A stretch of 47,669 nt of DNA, taken from positions 1-47,669 of the forward strand of contig JAFVDZ010000049.1 of assembly GCA_017478205.1 (NCBI GenBank), given 5' to 3'. Positions within the stretch are counted from its first letter, which is position 1. Each line of letters starts with the position of its first letter. Origin of the DNA: Spirochaetales bacterium. GTDB taxonomy: Bacteria; Spirochaetota; Spirochaetia; Sphaerochaetales; Sphaerochaetaceae. The translations under genes and the position numbers were made by a program. The notes beneath the pieces were generated by a model that saw nothing but the letters and a program-made list of their open reading frames with translations, was not told where the DNA came from and did not search any database. Below, one piece after another: positions 1 to 8,617 of the stretch.

Positions 1-1509
1 AAGACTTATAACTATAGAGCATCTACACTCTGGTGCTATGGTGAGATCTGGAGCCCTAGTATTGTATCTGCAATGAAGATTGCAGATATAAACAGACTCC
101 TTATCTCTTCATATGATGCAATAAACAGAAAAAGTATCTCTCAGAGCCCATTCATGATGAATGAGCTATCAAAGAAGATAGGGGTACTCCCTACAATGGA
201 TGAGTGCAGCAAGCTCATTAGCCAATATGCGCAAAACGAGATCAGCTTCGATAGCCTGTCATCAAGTCTTGTTTCCTTAGTAAGAAATGCAAGTGAAGAT
301 TCAACATTGGTCTATACGATCAACATCGACCAACTCTGCCAGGGAGCAAGCTATAATAGGGAAGATGATCAGCGTTTAGGTTCCCTTATCATTTCCCTTC
401 TAAGTGAGACTATCGCACGTGGCGGTACTTGCTCACTTATGAAAGAAATAGAATTTGAGAAGAACGGATATCTTGATAGTGGATGGTATGGCCGTGATGT
501 CCACGCAGGTGGCCTTAAGTGTTTCCACGACCTTTTTGTAAATAATGAAAGCTATCGCTATATGCTTCTGAGGACATTAGCTCTGCTTGAACTTAACCAG
601 AACAGCAAGAAGGACAAGGTCTTGAAAAAGAGTGTGCAGACACTCCTTGCAGGCCTTCCTTCGGGCACTCTTTTCCTCTGCGATAGCTATGCATCATGCC
701 TAAGGCTCAGTGAACACAGAGCCTTCTATAGAAACCTGTTAGAAGCAGAAGAGATGCTCAGAAGCCAGGATATAGTTCCTTATAGCTATGACCTTGATGA
801 TGATGGCTACGATGAAGAATTCTGCTATGGTAGAGTGAATTCTGCTGTCTTGACATGTCGTGGTGCGTCTGTATATGAATTCAATCTCCTCGAAAGAGGA
901 ATAAATATAATGGATACTGTCTCACCATGGGTAAAGTCCCCAGAGCCTTCACGAAAGGAAAAGAGCTTCAGGACTGTACTTGATTTCGATGGAGTCGAAT
1001 ATGACCTTGGTGACTGTGTATTCTTTGTCGAGTGCATTGGAAAGAACAGAAACGAATTCAATTTCGTTTTGGATGATGATAGGTTCCCTTTCACTATCTC
1101 AAAGCACTACAAGCTTACGAATCAGAACCTGTACCTTTCTGTTGTAATTACCAATAGGAGTGGAAAGAATGTCAAGGTCGTGGCAAATGAAGATGTTTTC
1201 TTCACATTGCCATCCTCCTCTGCCTTCTCCTACGATTCCAACAGAGAGCTTCTTGTCGGAAGTGGGCTCAACAATGTAAAGTATGTCAGATTCAAGGATG
1301 AGGCAAAGGAGCTCATGCTCTCTTTCCTCAGCTCTGAGAGCTTTGATTTCAATGAAGAGATCAGGAGTCAGAGCGAGGTCACCTCACTTGGAAGCGAGCT
1401 CTTCTATCTGTATACTAAGGCTAGAATGAGCTTCAAGCTGGATATAGCCCCCTCCCTTGCAGAGAGCTATAGCATTACAACTAAGATAACAAGTACCAAG
1501 GAGAAATAA
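1..1509 (+). CDS. GH57-type glycoside hydrolase / 4-alpha-glucanotransferase-like protein (5' end outside window)
   Basis: The reading frame is open from base 1, so the ATG at 73 is probably internal and the true start lies upstream. The first 24 codons contain a G-E-I-W-S-P stretch (E at bases 43-45) resembling the GH57 nucleophile region (E-R-V-W-E-P in characterised glucanotransferases). The C-terminal half, from about base 780, matches the GH57-associated DUF1926 beta-sandwich pattern: an acidic D-D-D-G-Y-D-E-E run, then Y-E-F-N-L-L and N-I-M-D-T. Family members act on alpha-1,4-glucans (amylase or glucanotransferase), usually in the cytoplasm. The expected D-D-G-E-K-F-G acid/base region is poorly conserved here (Y-T-I-N-I-D-Q), so activity is uncertain and it may be divergent or inactive. 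Its TAA overlaps the prfB ATG (TAATG), suggesting coupling. Family assignment is by remembered motif alignment. Confidence 0.62.
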   Translation, partial: KTYNYRASTLWCYGEIWSPSIVSAMKIADINRLLISSYDAINRKSISQSPFMMNELSKKIGVLPTMDECSKLISQYAQNEISFDSLSSSLVSLVRNASEDSTLVYTINIDQLCQGASYNREDDQRLGSLIISLLSETIARGGTCSLMKEIEFEKNGYLDSGWYGRDVHAGGLKCFHDLFVNNESYRYMLLRTLALLELNQNSKKDKVLKKSVQTLLAGLPSGTLFLCDSYASCLRLSEHRAFYRNLLEAEEMLRSQDIVPYSYDLDDDGYDEEFCYGRVNSAVLTCRGASVYEFNLLERGINIMDTVSPWVKSPEPSRKEKSFRTVLDFDGVEYDLGDCVFFVECIGKNRNEFNFVLDDDRFPFTISKHYKLTNQNLYLSVVITNRSGKNVKVVANEDVFFTLPSSSAFSYDSNRELLVGSGLNNVKYVRFKDEAKELMLSFLSSESFDFNEEIRSQSEVTSLGSELFYLYTKARMSFKLDIAPSLAESYSITTKITSTKEK

Positions 1510-2612
1510 TGTTTATTGAGAACAAGGCCCTTTTCGATGAAGTAAAGGAAGCAGTTACCAATATATGGAAGCGTCTTGAGGCATCCGATATGGAGAAGAG
1601 AATCAAGGAGCTCGAAGTAAAGACACAGGAAAGTGATTTCTGGAATGATAATAAGGCAGCAGAGAAGACTTTTGCTGAGCTGAATAGACTCAAGGAGGGT
1701 TACTACCCTTGGCAGGAGCTATATAAGGAAGTTCTGGACACAGAAGAGCTTATGGACATGTACTCAAGTGAGGATGATATGGAGCTTCAGAAGGAAATGG
1801 AGGCTCAGATTTCAGCTCTCGATGAGAAGTATCGTCCACTTAAACTGAAGACACTGCTTGATGGAAAGTTCGACAAGAACAATATGTTCCTTACGATCCA
1901 CGCAGGTGCCGGTGGCACTGAAGCTTGTGACTGGGCAAGCATGCTACTTAGAATGTATCTAAGATGGTGTGAAAGACATAAGTTCAAGGCCGATGTCATC
2001 GACATTTTGGAAGATGAAGGTGGAATCAAGAGTGCAACAGTAAAGGTAACTGGTGCCTACGCCTTTGGTTATCTCAAGGGAGAGGCTGGCGTACACCGTC
2101 TTGTCAGAATCTCACCATTCGATGCTGCAAAGAGAAGGCATACCTCCTTTACCAGTGTATATGCATCTCCTGAAATCGATGATGATATTGAAATCGAACT
2201 GAAGCCTGAAGATTATCGCCTTGATACATACCGAGCAGGTGGTGCTGGTGGTCAGCATGTAAACAAGACAGACTCCGCTGTAAGAATCACACACTATGCA
2301 ACTGGCATCGTTGTACAGTGTCAGAATGAAAGAAGCCAGCTCATGAACAAGGATGTTGCCTTCAAGATGCTTCGCTCCAAGCTCTACGAATACTACAAGA
2401 AGAAGCAGGAAGAGGAGCACCAGAAGGATGCTATCGCAAAGAGCGATATTGCCTGGGGTAGCCAGATCAGGAGCTATGTATTCCAGCCATATACTCTTGT
2501 AAAGGACAATAGAACAAAGGTAGAAGCCGGCAATATCAACGCAGTAATGGATGGTGATATCGATGCATTCATCGAAGCCTATCTGAACTGGTCCAAGGAG
2601 CAGGAGCAGTGA
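1509..2612 (+). CDS. prfB: Peptide chain release factor 2
   Basis: RF2 recognises UGA and UAA stop codons and triggers peptide release on the ribosome. The 367-residue protein matches family length (E. coli 365). It carries the RF2 anticodon-like tripeptide S-P-F (I-S-P-F-D-A) and the catalytic G-G-Q in A-G-G-A-G-G-Q-H-V-N-K-T. The N-terminus (M-F-I-E-N-K...) reads through to S-D-F-W-N-D-N without interruption, so the programmed +1 frameshift that autoregulates prfB in many bacteria is absent. The ATG overlaps the upstream stop codon, and the end overlaps the GTG of the next gene, so it is translated within an operon. Confidence 0.97.
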   Translation: MFIENKALFDEVKEAVTNIWKRLEASDMEKRIKELEVKTQESDFWNDNKAAEKTFAELNRLKEGYYPWQELYKEVLDTEELMDMYSSEDDMELQKEMEAQISALDEKYRPLKLKTLLDGKFDKNNMFLTIHAGAGGTEACDWASMLLRMYLRWCERHKFKADVIDILEDEGGIKSATVKVTGAYAFGYLKGEAGVHRLVRISPFDAAKRRHTSFTSVYASPEIDDDIEIELKPEDYRLDTYRAGGAGGQHVNKTDSAVRITHYATGIVVQCQNERSQLMNKDVAFKMLRSKLYEYYKKKQEEEHQKDAIAKSDIAWGSQIRSYVFQPYTLVKDNRTKVEAGNINAVMDGDIDAFIEAYLNWSKEQEQ

Positions 2613-3835
2613 GGAGATATCTCCCATTGCTACTAATTCTTTTTGTTATTTTCCCTCTCTCAGCTTCGCGCCTGAGAGTAGGGCTATACACTGATGTCCC
2701 TAATTTTCTTTCAGGCTATGTAGACGATGTGTATGCACTTTCTTTCTCAAGACGAGTCTCATCTTTCCTGCTCGATAAAGTAAATTACGACAGGGAGAAG
2801 AGAGCTTATGAAAATAAGATAGATAGAGAAAGGCATCAAGCAGCCTTGAATGGAAGAGAATATAAGGTAAATGATAACTTCACTTATACAGACTGGTATA
2901 AAGATGAGGTTGAGTTCGTTTCACTTTCACACGATGAAAGGTATGATGAACTTGTAAAGAAGGGCAATCTCAGTACACTTGAGTATCTTACAATCCGGAA
3001 TTCTCTAGATCTTATAATCTACTTTTCTGTCGAAGGCGATAATATGATCCTGTCAAAGGATATGTATATCTATATTTATGGAACATGCATAGAAAAACCA
3101 CAGGAGTTACTACTCAGAAGAGATCCTTATTCCGCAATCGATGATGATATTGCTTTCATAATAGGAAACCTTTTTCCAGACCTTGGAATCGTAGATCTCT
3201 CGAAATTGCCAAAGCCATACATCATCAAGAAAGCAAGTGAGAGTCTTTTCTATCTCCACGATAGATTGATCTTGCCTAGTGGTGAAAATGACATTCTGAT
3301 CATGTCCCATGAAAAGGAAGAAAAGAGTCTGCGCCTTAATGTTCTTGCTAGTAAGGTTGTCGTCATAGATGAGGAGTTTTCTGATGTGAAGCGAAGTCCT
3401 TTGACAATTACATCAGTTCCTTATCTTGCAGATATTGAATTCTTGGACCAGAAGGGAACTTCTCCTTTGCACCTAGAAAAGGCTCCAAGCCCTGCAATAT
3501 TCACTGTTTCAAGTCCTGGATTCAAGAAATCTGTTGTCCAGATCGATGGTGAAAGTGGGCTGTATACAAGCCATCTGAGGCCTGAGTGGAGTGGAAACGA
3601 AGGTGAAGTCAAAAAAGCAAAGAAGAAGATGTACTCTTCGATAAGGAATACACTACTTTTCTTTGGTCTCAATTCTCTAGTCAGGGCAAGCTCTGCAATC
3701 TGGCCTGACAGGAGAGCTGAATTGCAACCTTTCTATGGAATTACTATGGGTCTCAGTGTAATGGGCGTTCTGTCTATAATACACAATGGCTATAACTACT
3801 ACTCGACAGCAAAGGATACATACTTGCAGGAGTAG
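2609..3835 (+). CDS. Secreted/periplasmic protein of unknown function
   Basis: A 408-residue protein with a clear N-terminal signal peptide (M-R-R-Y-L-P-L-L-L-I-L-F-V-I-F-P-L-S-A). The GTG start overlaps the prfB stop (GTGA), implying coupled translation. Most of the protein is a soluble charged domain. The stretch around residues 240-310 (short beta strands, then P-S-P-A-I-F-T-V-S-S-P-G-F-K-K) resembles surface PEGA-like beta modules, but this is weak. The last ~60 residues contain two hydrophobic segments that could anchor the C-terminus in a membrane. I do not recognise the family. Its position between prfB and ftsY suggests an envelope role; nothing more specific is supported. Confidence 0.8.
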   Translation: MRRYLPLLLILFVIFPLSASRLRVGLYTDVPNFLSGYVDDVYALSFSRRVSSFLLDKVNYDREKRAYENKIDRERHQAALNGREYKVNDNFTYTDWYKDEVEFVSLSHDERYDELVKKGNLSTLEYLTIRNSLDLIIYFSVEGDNMILSKDMYIYIYGTCIEKPQELLLRRDPYSAIDDDIAFIIGNLFPDLGIVDLSKLPKPYIIKKASESLFYLHDRLILPSGENDILIMSHEKEEKSLRLNVLASKVVVIDEEFSDVKRSPLTITSVPYLADIEFLDQKGTSPLHLEKAPSPAIFTVSSPGFKKSVVQIDGESGLYTSHLRPEWSGNEGEVKKAKKKMYSSIRNTLLFFGLNSLVRASSAIWPDRRAELQPFYGITMGLSVMGVLSIIHNGYNYYSTAKDTYLQE

Positions 3836-3856
3836 TGATAAAAAGGGAGGAATTAA

Positions 3857-4732
3857 ATGGCATTTTTCAAAGCGTTTACAAATAAAATCAAGGATCTCTT
3901 TTCTTCAAGGAAGATTGATGAATCATTCTTTGAAGAGCTTGAGGATACTCTGATCGAGGGAGACCTCGGAGCAAGGCTCACAGATGAGATCGTAACTAGA
4001 CTTAGACAGGAAGCTAAGGCAGAGAGGATCAAGACAATTGAAGAACTTCAGTTGATGATGAAGTCATATCTTTCAGAGTACGTGAAGACATACGATGAAA
4101 AGATAAAGAAAGGGGAACTCTCTGTTCACTTGATATTGGGTGTCAACGGTGTTGGCAAGACTACATCTATTGCCAAGATGGCACAGTATTATACAGATCA
4201 GGGTGTGAAGGTAATGCTTGCAGCAGCAGATACTTTCCGCGCTGCAGCTGTCGACCAGCTTGATATACACGCAGAGAGACTTGGGATCAGGATTGTAAAG
4301 CAGAATACAGGCTCAGATCCAGGAGCTGTAATCTTCGATGCCATAACATCTGCCCAGGCTAAGGGTGATGAACTTATATTGGCCGATACTGCAGGTAGAA
4401 TGCATAACAAGGAAAACCTGATGAAGGAGCTTCAGAAGATCGACAAGGTCATTGCCGGTAGGGGTGTAAAGAGCGAGAACTACAAGAAGTTCATCGTCAT
4501 CGATGCAACTACAGGCCAGAATGGACTTTCTCAGGCCCTGCTATTTAACCAGGCTGTCAAACTTGATGGTGTAATTTTGACAAAGTATGATTCAGCTGCA
4601 AAGGGTGGCGCACTTGTCCAGATCGGCCAGCAGCTTGGCTTGCCAATTGCCTTTGTTGGAACTGGTGAAAGCTATAAGGATATCCATCCATTTGACAAGG
4701 ATGAATTTCTCAACGCTCTTGTAGGACTTTGA
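3857..4732 (+). CDS. ftsY: Signal recognition particle receptor FtsY
   Basis: FtsY is the membrane-associated GTPase that docks SRP-ribosome complexes at the Sec translocon. The 291-residue protein is a compact NG-domain form lacking the long acidic A domain of E. coli. Visible GTPase motifs are G-V-N-G-V-G-K-T-T (P-loop), D-T-F-R-A-A-A-V-D-Q-L, D-T-A-G-R-M, T-K-Y-D-S-A-A-K-G-G, and the C-terminal F-V-G-T-G-E. A very strong Shine-Dalgarno (AGGGAGGA) lies about 6 bases before the ATG, in contrast to the coupled starts on either side. The downstream gene begins only 4 bases after the stop. Confidence 0.97.
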   Translation: MAFFKAFTNKIKDLFSSRKIDESFFEELEDTLIEGDLGARLTDEIVTRLRQEAKAERIKTIEELQLMMKSYLSEYVKTYDEKIKKGELSVHLILGVNGVGKTTSIAKMAQYYTDQGVKVMLAAADTFRAAAVDQLDIHAERLGIRIVKQNTGSDPGAVIFDAITSAQAKGDELILADTAGRMHNKENLMKELQKIDKVIAGRGVKSENYKKFIVIDATTGQNGLSQALLFNQAVKLDGVILTKYDSAAKGGALVQIGQQLGLPIAFVGTGESYKDIHPFDKDEFLNALVGL

Positions 4733-4736
4733 TCTG

Positions 4737-5690
4737 ATGCGCTATCTTCTCCTTCTTATCTTCCTTTTCTCTTCAATGAGCCTTCCTGCCGCTATATTCA
4801 GAAGCAACATAGTGGGGCAGAAGCTTGAAGAGCTTTCTGCTATTCCTCCATCAGGCTGGTATCTTGAAGAGGAAGAAGGCGTTGAAAGACTCTTTGAAGA
4901 TGGAGAGATTGTAAGCGAAAGAAGGTTTACAGATGATAGCGAAAGTATAACAACAAGTGCAGGTACAAGGACTATCACCTACAAGGGTGGTAGAAGAGAT
5001 AGCGAAAAGAAGGAAGATGGTACTCTAGTAAGATATATCTATTCTGAGGAAGGTTTTCTCAAGAGAGCAATAATTAGCCGCGATGGAGAAGCCGAGGAGG
5101 TCCTTGAATATAGCTATTCTGCTGCATCAGGGCTTTCATCTGTGAAATCGACAAGCCTTTCACGAAGCTATTACTCCAGAAGTTCCCTTACTTATGTGGA
5201 TGATGGTGATAGCGTTCGTGTAAGCTTCCTTCCTGGTGGACAATTCATAAGGGAAGTGTACAAGGGAGAAGGAAAGGTTGAGGATTCTCTGAGTGAAACG
5301 AAAGTTGAGGAAAATGGAAATATAACTGTCAAAGAAAACCTTGGATCCTACATCCTCTCAACTACATATTCTCCTACAGGCTTGGTGCTCTCTGAAGAAA
5401 CATTTGATGGAGAGATTTCAGTTTCCAAGCTGGAGTATATCTATAGTGAAGATGAAACATTGGTTTCCTCTGTCAGAAATGAAGGTGATACTGAAACGAT
5501 AAGGTATTACAGTGAAAGCGGTGTGCTGACAAAGGAAGATAAGTTCACTTCTGGTCTTATAGACGTTTCACGAAGTTATCAAAGTGATGGTAGAATAATA
5601 GAAACAATCTACAAGGGAGGCAGAGCCTACTCTGAGGTATTGCTCGACAAGGACGGTCTCAGGGTGCTGGATCTTAAGATGCTGAGATGA
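4737..5690 (+). CDS. Secreted beta-rich repeat protein (YD/MORN-like) linked to an ABC exporter
   Basis: A 317-residue protein with a signal peptide (M-R-Y-L-L-L-L-I-F-L-F-S-S-M-S-L-P-A-A). The rest is built of loosely repeated ~20-25 residue units with alternating strands and recurring Y-I-Y-S-E-E/D, Y-Y-S-E-S-G and D-G motifs (for example around residues 95-105, 235-245 and 258-265), like RHS/YD or MORN-type repeats. No lipobox cysteine is visible. It starts 4 bases after ftsY, and its TGA overlaps the ATG of the first ABC permease, so it is co-translated with the transporter. It may be a periplasmic partner or cargo of that transporter; this is inference from position. Confidence 0.75.
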   Translation: MRYLLLLIFLFSSMSLPAAIFRSNIVGQKLEELSAIPPSGWYLEEEEGVERLFEDGEIVSERRFTDDSESITTSAGTRTITYKGGRRDSEKKEDGTLVRYIYSEEGFLKRAIISRDGEAEEVLEYSYSAASGLSSVKSTSLSRSYYSRSSLTYVDDGDSVRVSFLPGGQFIREVYKGEGKVEDSLSETKVEENGNITVKENLGSYILSTTYSPTGLVLSEETFDGEISVSKLEYIYSEDETLVSSVRNEGDTETIRYYSESGVLTKEDKFTSGLIDVSRSYQSDGRIIETIYKGGRAYSEVLLDKDGLRVLDLKMLR

Positions 5691-6790
5691 TTGGACTTCT
5701 CTTTTCCCGCTACCTTATATCTCATGAGCCAAGGCATAGAAGCAGGAATATAAGAATCCTGCTAGGACTTGTATTCTCGACCCTTGTGCTATCAACTGTA
5801 CTCTCTGTCATGGATTACATGCAGGAGGGAAGGTTCGATGAACTGAAGAGCATTCGCTCCTTTCCTGTTGTAATTGACGGTGGAGAGGAGATGTACGATG
5901 AACTTATCAAAAAGTATTCAGATAGAGCGATTGTCTTCAGATACAGAACAGGAGAAGGATTACTCAGAACAGATGGAAACACACTTCCTGTCCTTATAAG
6001 GTATATCGATGATGGTTATGCAGGTTCGATGAATCTAGTTGGCAAGCTTGAAGATGGAGTTTTGCTTCCTTTTTCCATTTTCAGAGCACTTGGTAGCAGT
6101 TATGAAATTAATCTTTCTCGTCTTGAGAGTGGAAACAGAGTCAGAAATACAATCAGAGAAAGATCTTTCAATGTAGATGGCCTTTATAGGACAGCACTTT
6201 CTGATTCCTTTGACTCTTCGATGCTCTTCATGAATTATGATTCTGCTCCTTCTGAAGCACTTTATCATCTTGCATTCATTCCATTGACGATCGATGAAGA
6301 TGAACTATATGAAGAATTGAAAGATAAGAATATAGGTAATGTCATCTTCTGGAAGGATGCTGAGGAAAGTCTCTATGGTGCGATGCTCCTTGAAAAGATT
6401 GTTATGCTCATATTGCTTTCATCTCTCTTTTTAATCGTTCTTGTTGAGATACACAACGATGCCAATCTATTTGCACAGAGTAGAAAGAGAGAGCTCGGTG
6501 CTCTCTATCTAATGGGTGTAGAGAGAAGATATATCCTTTCTATCTTCACACTTTTAGCTTCATGCCTTGCTCTGTTTGGAAGCCTTGTTGGTCTTGTCCT
6601 CTCCTATGTAGTTCTTAAGTTGATTCCTCTGTTTTCATCTGCCTTCTATGGGGATGCTTTATTGTTGGATACAGCAAGCCTTGCTGTTATGATTACTCTT
6701 GTAGTTCTTCTTTCTGCTTTATTGTATTTCAATTCCTTTAGAAGAGTGCTAGTTAATTCTGCTGTAGATGCAGCTATCCGGGAGGTCTAG
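5687..6790 (+). CDS. FtsX/LolC-family ABC transporter permease
   Basis: A 367-residue membrane protein with the FtsX/MacB layout: one N-terminal transmembrane helix (about residues 24-44), a ~200-residue extracytoplasmic domain, and three C-terminal helices (about residues 236-255, 290-315 and 335-355). The C-terminal R-K-R-E-L-G-A-L-Y-L-M-G-V segment is the usual cytoplasmic coupling motif of this family. Members work as mechanotransmitters in lipoprotein release or export rather than classic substrate channels. The ATG overlaps the upstream stop (ATGA), and the ATPase follows at once. With the second permease at 7463 it probably forms a heterodimer like LolC-LolE. Confidence 0.88.
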   Translation: MIGLLFSRYLISHEPRHRSRNIRILLGLVFSTLVLSTVLSVMDYMQEGRFDELKSIRSFPVVIDGGEEMYDELIKKYSDRAIVFRYRTGEGLLRTDGNTLPVLIRYIDDGYAGSMNLVGKLEDGVLLPFSIFRALGSSYEINLSRLESGNRVRNTIRERSFNVDGLYRTALSDSFDSSMLFMNYDSAPSEALYHLAFIPLTIDEDELYEELKDKNIGNVIFWKDAEESLYGAMLLEKIVMLILLSSLFLIVLVEIHNDANLFAQSRKRELGALYLMGVERRYILSIFTLLASCLALFGSLVGLVLSYVVLKLIPLFSSAFYGDALLLDTASLAVMITLVVLLSALLYFNSFRRVLVNSAVDAAIREV

Positions 6791-6791
6791 A

Positions 6792-7466
6792 ATGGGTGAA
6801 ATCTTTCGTCTTGAGGGTGTTTCCAAGAGCTTTAAAAGTGGCTCTGAAAGCCTGCAGATTCTCAATAACATAAACCTTAGCCTTCCTGAAGGAGTCACAT
6901 TGGCTATTCAGGGAAAGAGTGGCTCTGGAAAGAGCACACTCCTTTCCATAATGGCTCTGATCGAGAAGCCTACAAGTGGTAAAGTGATATATGGTGGGAA
7001 GGATACAACGTGCATGAATGAAGCAGAAATTGCTGCTCTTCATAGGAAAACTATGGCCTTTGTGTTTCAAAACAGTCTTCTGCTTGAAGATTTCACAGCA
7101 CTTGAGAATGTAGCCCTCCCTTTGATGAACAACCACATCTCAAAGAAAGAAAGCTATGATATGGCAAGGGAAATCTTAGCTCGCGTAGGTCTTGAAGATA
7201 GGATTAGCCACAGGAGCACTGAACTCAGTGGTGGAGAAAGACAGCGTGTTGCACTTGCACGCGCACTTGTAACAAAGCCAGCTGTCCTCTTTGCAGATGA
7301 ACCTACTGGTGCACTTGATGAAGAGAGTGCAAAATTGGTCGAAGATCTGATCCTCAATACAGTTACTGAAAACAAACTCTCTCTAGTACTTGTCACACAT
7401 AACAGTGCCTTTGCAGCCCGCTGTGAAAAGGTCCTCACTCTTTCTTTCAAGGAGCTTCATGAATGA
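6792..7466 (+). CDS. ABC transporter ATPase, LolD/MacB type
   Basis: The nucleotide-binding subunit that powers the two flanking FtsX-type permeases. Motifs: Walker A G-K-S-G-S-G-K-S-T, Q-loop F-V-F-Q-N-S, signature L-S-G-G-E-R-Q-R-V-A-L-A-R-A-L, Walker B V-L-F-A-D-E-P-T-G-A-L-D, and the H-loop T-H-N. I place the start at 6792 because GGAGGT (6781-6786) sits just upstream and the protein then begins M-G-E-I-F-R-L-E-G-V-S-K-S-F; an in-frame ATG at 6768 lacks such support. The 224-residue length is normal for LolD. The stop overlaps the ATG of the second permease. Confidence 0.95.
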   Translation: MGEIFRLEGVSKSFKSGSESLQILNNINLSLPEGVTLAIQGKSGSGKSTLLSIMALIEKPTSGKVIYGGKDTTCMNEAEIAALHRKTMAFVFQNSLLLEDFTALENVALPLMNNHISKKESYDMAREILARVGLEDRISHRSTELSGGERQRVALARALVTKPAVLFADEPTGALDEESAKLVEDLILNTVTENKLSLVLVTHNSAFAARCEKVLTLSFKELHE

Positions 7467-8590
7467 ATGAAGCATTGAGACTATATGTTGAAAGAAAGAT
7501 AGGAAAGGGCCAGAAGATATCCTGGTGCCTGAAAAGCTATCTTTCTTGTCTGCTTGTACTGCTCGTTTCAGCAGCTCTTGCATTCACACTTGTATTTGTC
7601 TCTTCGATGACAAAGGCTATAGACAGTACACTTCAGAGTCTAGGTAGTGGAAGCATTGCTGTCTATGACACTCTCCCTGATGTAGAGATAGAGGGGAGTG
7701 TAAAGAAAACAGAGAGAGCAGGAGGTCTTCTCTATTCGAAGGATAAAAGTCAGATAGTCTACATAAAGGGCACAGAAGAAGATTACTTCACTCCTGATAT
7801 CTCTTCATTTATCAAGCTTGAAAGTGTCGAGAACAATACAGGCCTTAAAGGAATAAGGATAAGCAGGATAATGGCATCGCGGCTTGGTGCTCACTTGGGT
7901 GATAAACTTACAGTCATGCTATATGATACAGCACTTGGCAGAGTGAGACCTGTGCTTGTCTTTCTGGAGGGCACATATTCTTCTGGCTACAATGAGTTCG
8001 ATTCGAATCTTGCATATACATCAATCGATGTAACTGATGGTCAGATTGTGTATGAGATAAGGTGCGAGGATGTTGATAAAACTCTTTCCAAGTTGCTCTT
8101 GGAAGGTGCAGATGCTGTGAGTTACAAGAGCCTCTATAGGTCGATATATAACAACCTTGCAACTTCGAAGGATCTACTTCTTGTCATAACCATACTGGTT
8201 GCATTCCTTGCAGGCTTCTTTTCCATTTCAGTTTCCTATGAATATATCGAGAGAGATAGAAGGGATATAGGGGGACTATTGATGCTCGGATTCGAGAAAA
8301 GAAGCATCATAGCATCATACCGATATATCACACTAATCAGCGTAGGAATTTCTGCTCTTGTTGGAGAAGTAGTTGGAATATTGCTTTCTTTCCTTGTCTC
8401 TCCAATTCTTTCAAGCCTCGATATAACTCGCTATCCGGTGCTGCAGAACTATGTCCTTTCATTTGAAATCGTTATTCCATTCAAGACACTGAGCCTCCTT
8501 TTCATTGCTTTGATCCTGTCATCATACCTCTCGCTGAGGTTTGCACTCACAAGGAGAGTTTTCTCTTCTCTCTCCTCTGCCTTGAGATAA
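7463..8590 (+). CDS. FtsX/LolE-family ABC transporter permease
   Basis: The second permease of the operon, 375 residues. An N-terminal helix (about residues 25-50) is followed by an extracytoplasmic domain and three C-terminal helices (about residues 232-255, 280-310 and 340-362), the same FtsX layout as the gene at 5687. The coupling-type motif is R-D-I-G-G-L-L-M-L-G-F after the second helix. The start overlaps the ATPase stop (ATGA). It is the last gene of the operon. The combination with one LolD-like ATPase and a secreted protein fits lipoprotein sorting or envelope-stress export; the cargo cannot be read from sequence. Confidence 0.88.
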   Translation: MNEALRLYVERKIGKGQKISWCLKSYLSCLLVLLVSAALAFTLVFVSSMTKAIDSTLQSLGSGSIAVYDTLPDVEIEGSVKKTERAGGLLYSKDKSQIVYIKGTEEDYFTPDISSFIKLESVENNTGLKGIRISRIMASRLGAHLGDKLTVMLYDTALGRVRPVLVFLEGTYSSGYNEFDSNLAYTSIDVTDGQIVYEIRCEDVDKTLSKLLLEGADAVSYKSLYRSIYNNLATSKDLLLVITILVAFLAGFFSISVSYEYIERDRRDIGGLLMLGFEKRSIIASYRYITLISVGISALVGEVVGILLSFLVSPILSSLDITRYPVLQNYVLSFEIVIPFKTLSLLFIALILSSYLSLRFALTRRVFSSLSSALR

Positions 8591-8610
8591 GGTGAAGTTG
8601 TAGGTATAAT
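8582..8610 (+). promoter_or_regulatory. Promoter of rnz (predicted leaderless)
   Basis: TTGAGA (8582-8587) and a perfect TATAAT (8605-8610) are spaced by 17 bp. The transcript would start near 8617-8618, exactly at the rnz GTG (8618). No Shine-Dalgarno lies between. The -35 overlaps the end of the upstream permease gene. Confidence 0.75.
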
Positions 8611-8617
8611 TAGCGAC

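Noticed and set aside
2-76. Frame 2 reads open to a TGA overlapping the ATG at 73, like an ATGA-coupled upstream gene
   Set aside because: Frame 1 is also open and joins smoothly to a GH57-like protein, which explains the bases better.
1509-1640. Programmed +1 frameshift site in prfB
   Set aside because: The RF2 N-terminus is continuous from the ATG, with no in-frame TGA or CTTTGA-type slippery site.
2112-2627. 171-codon minus-strand ORF over prfB
   Set aside because: Antisense to well-conserved RF2 coding sequence, with no start signal; a shadow frame.
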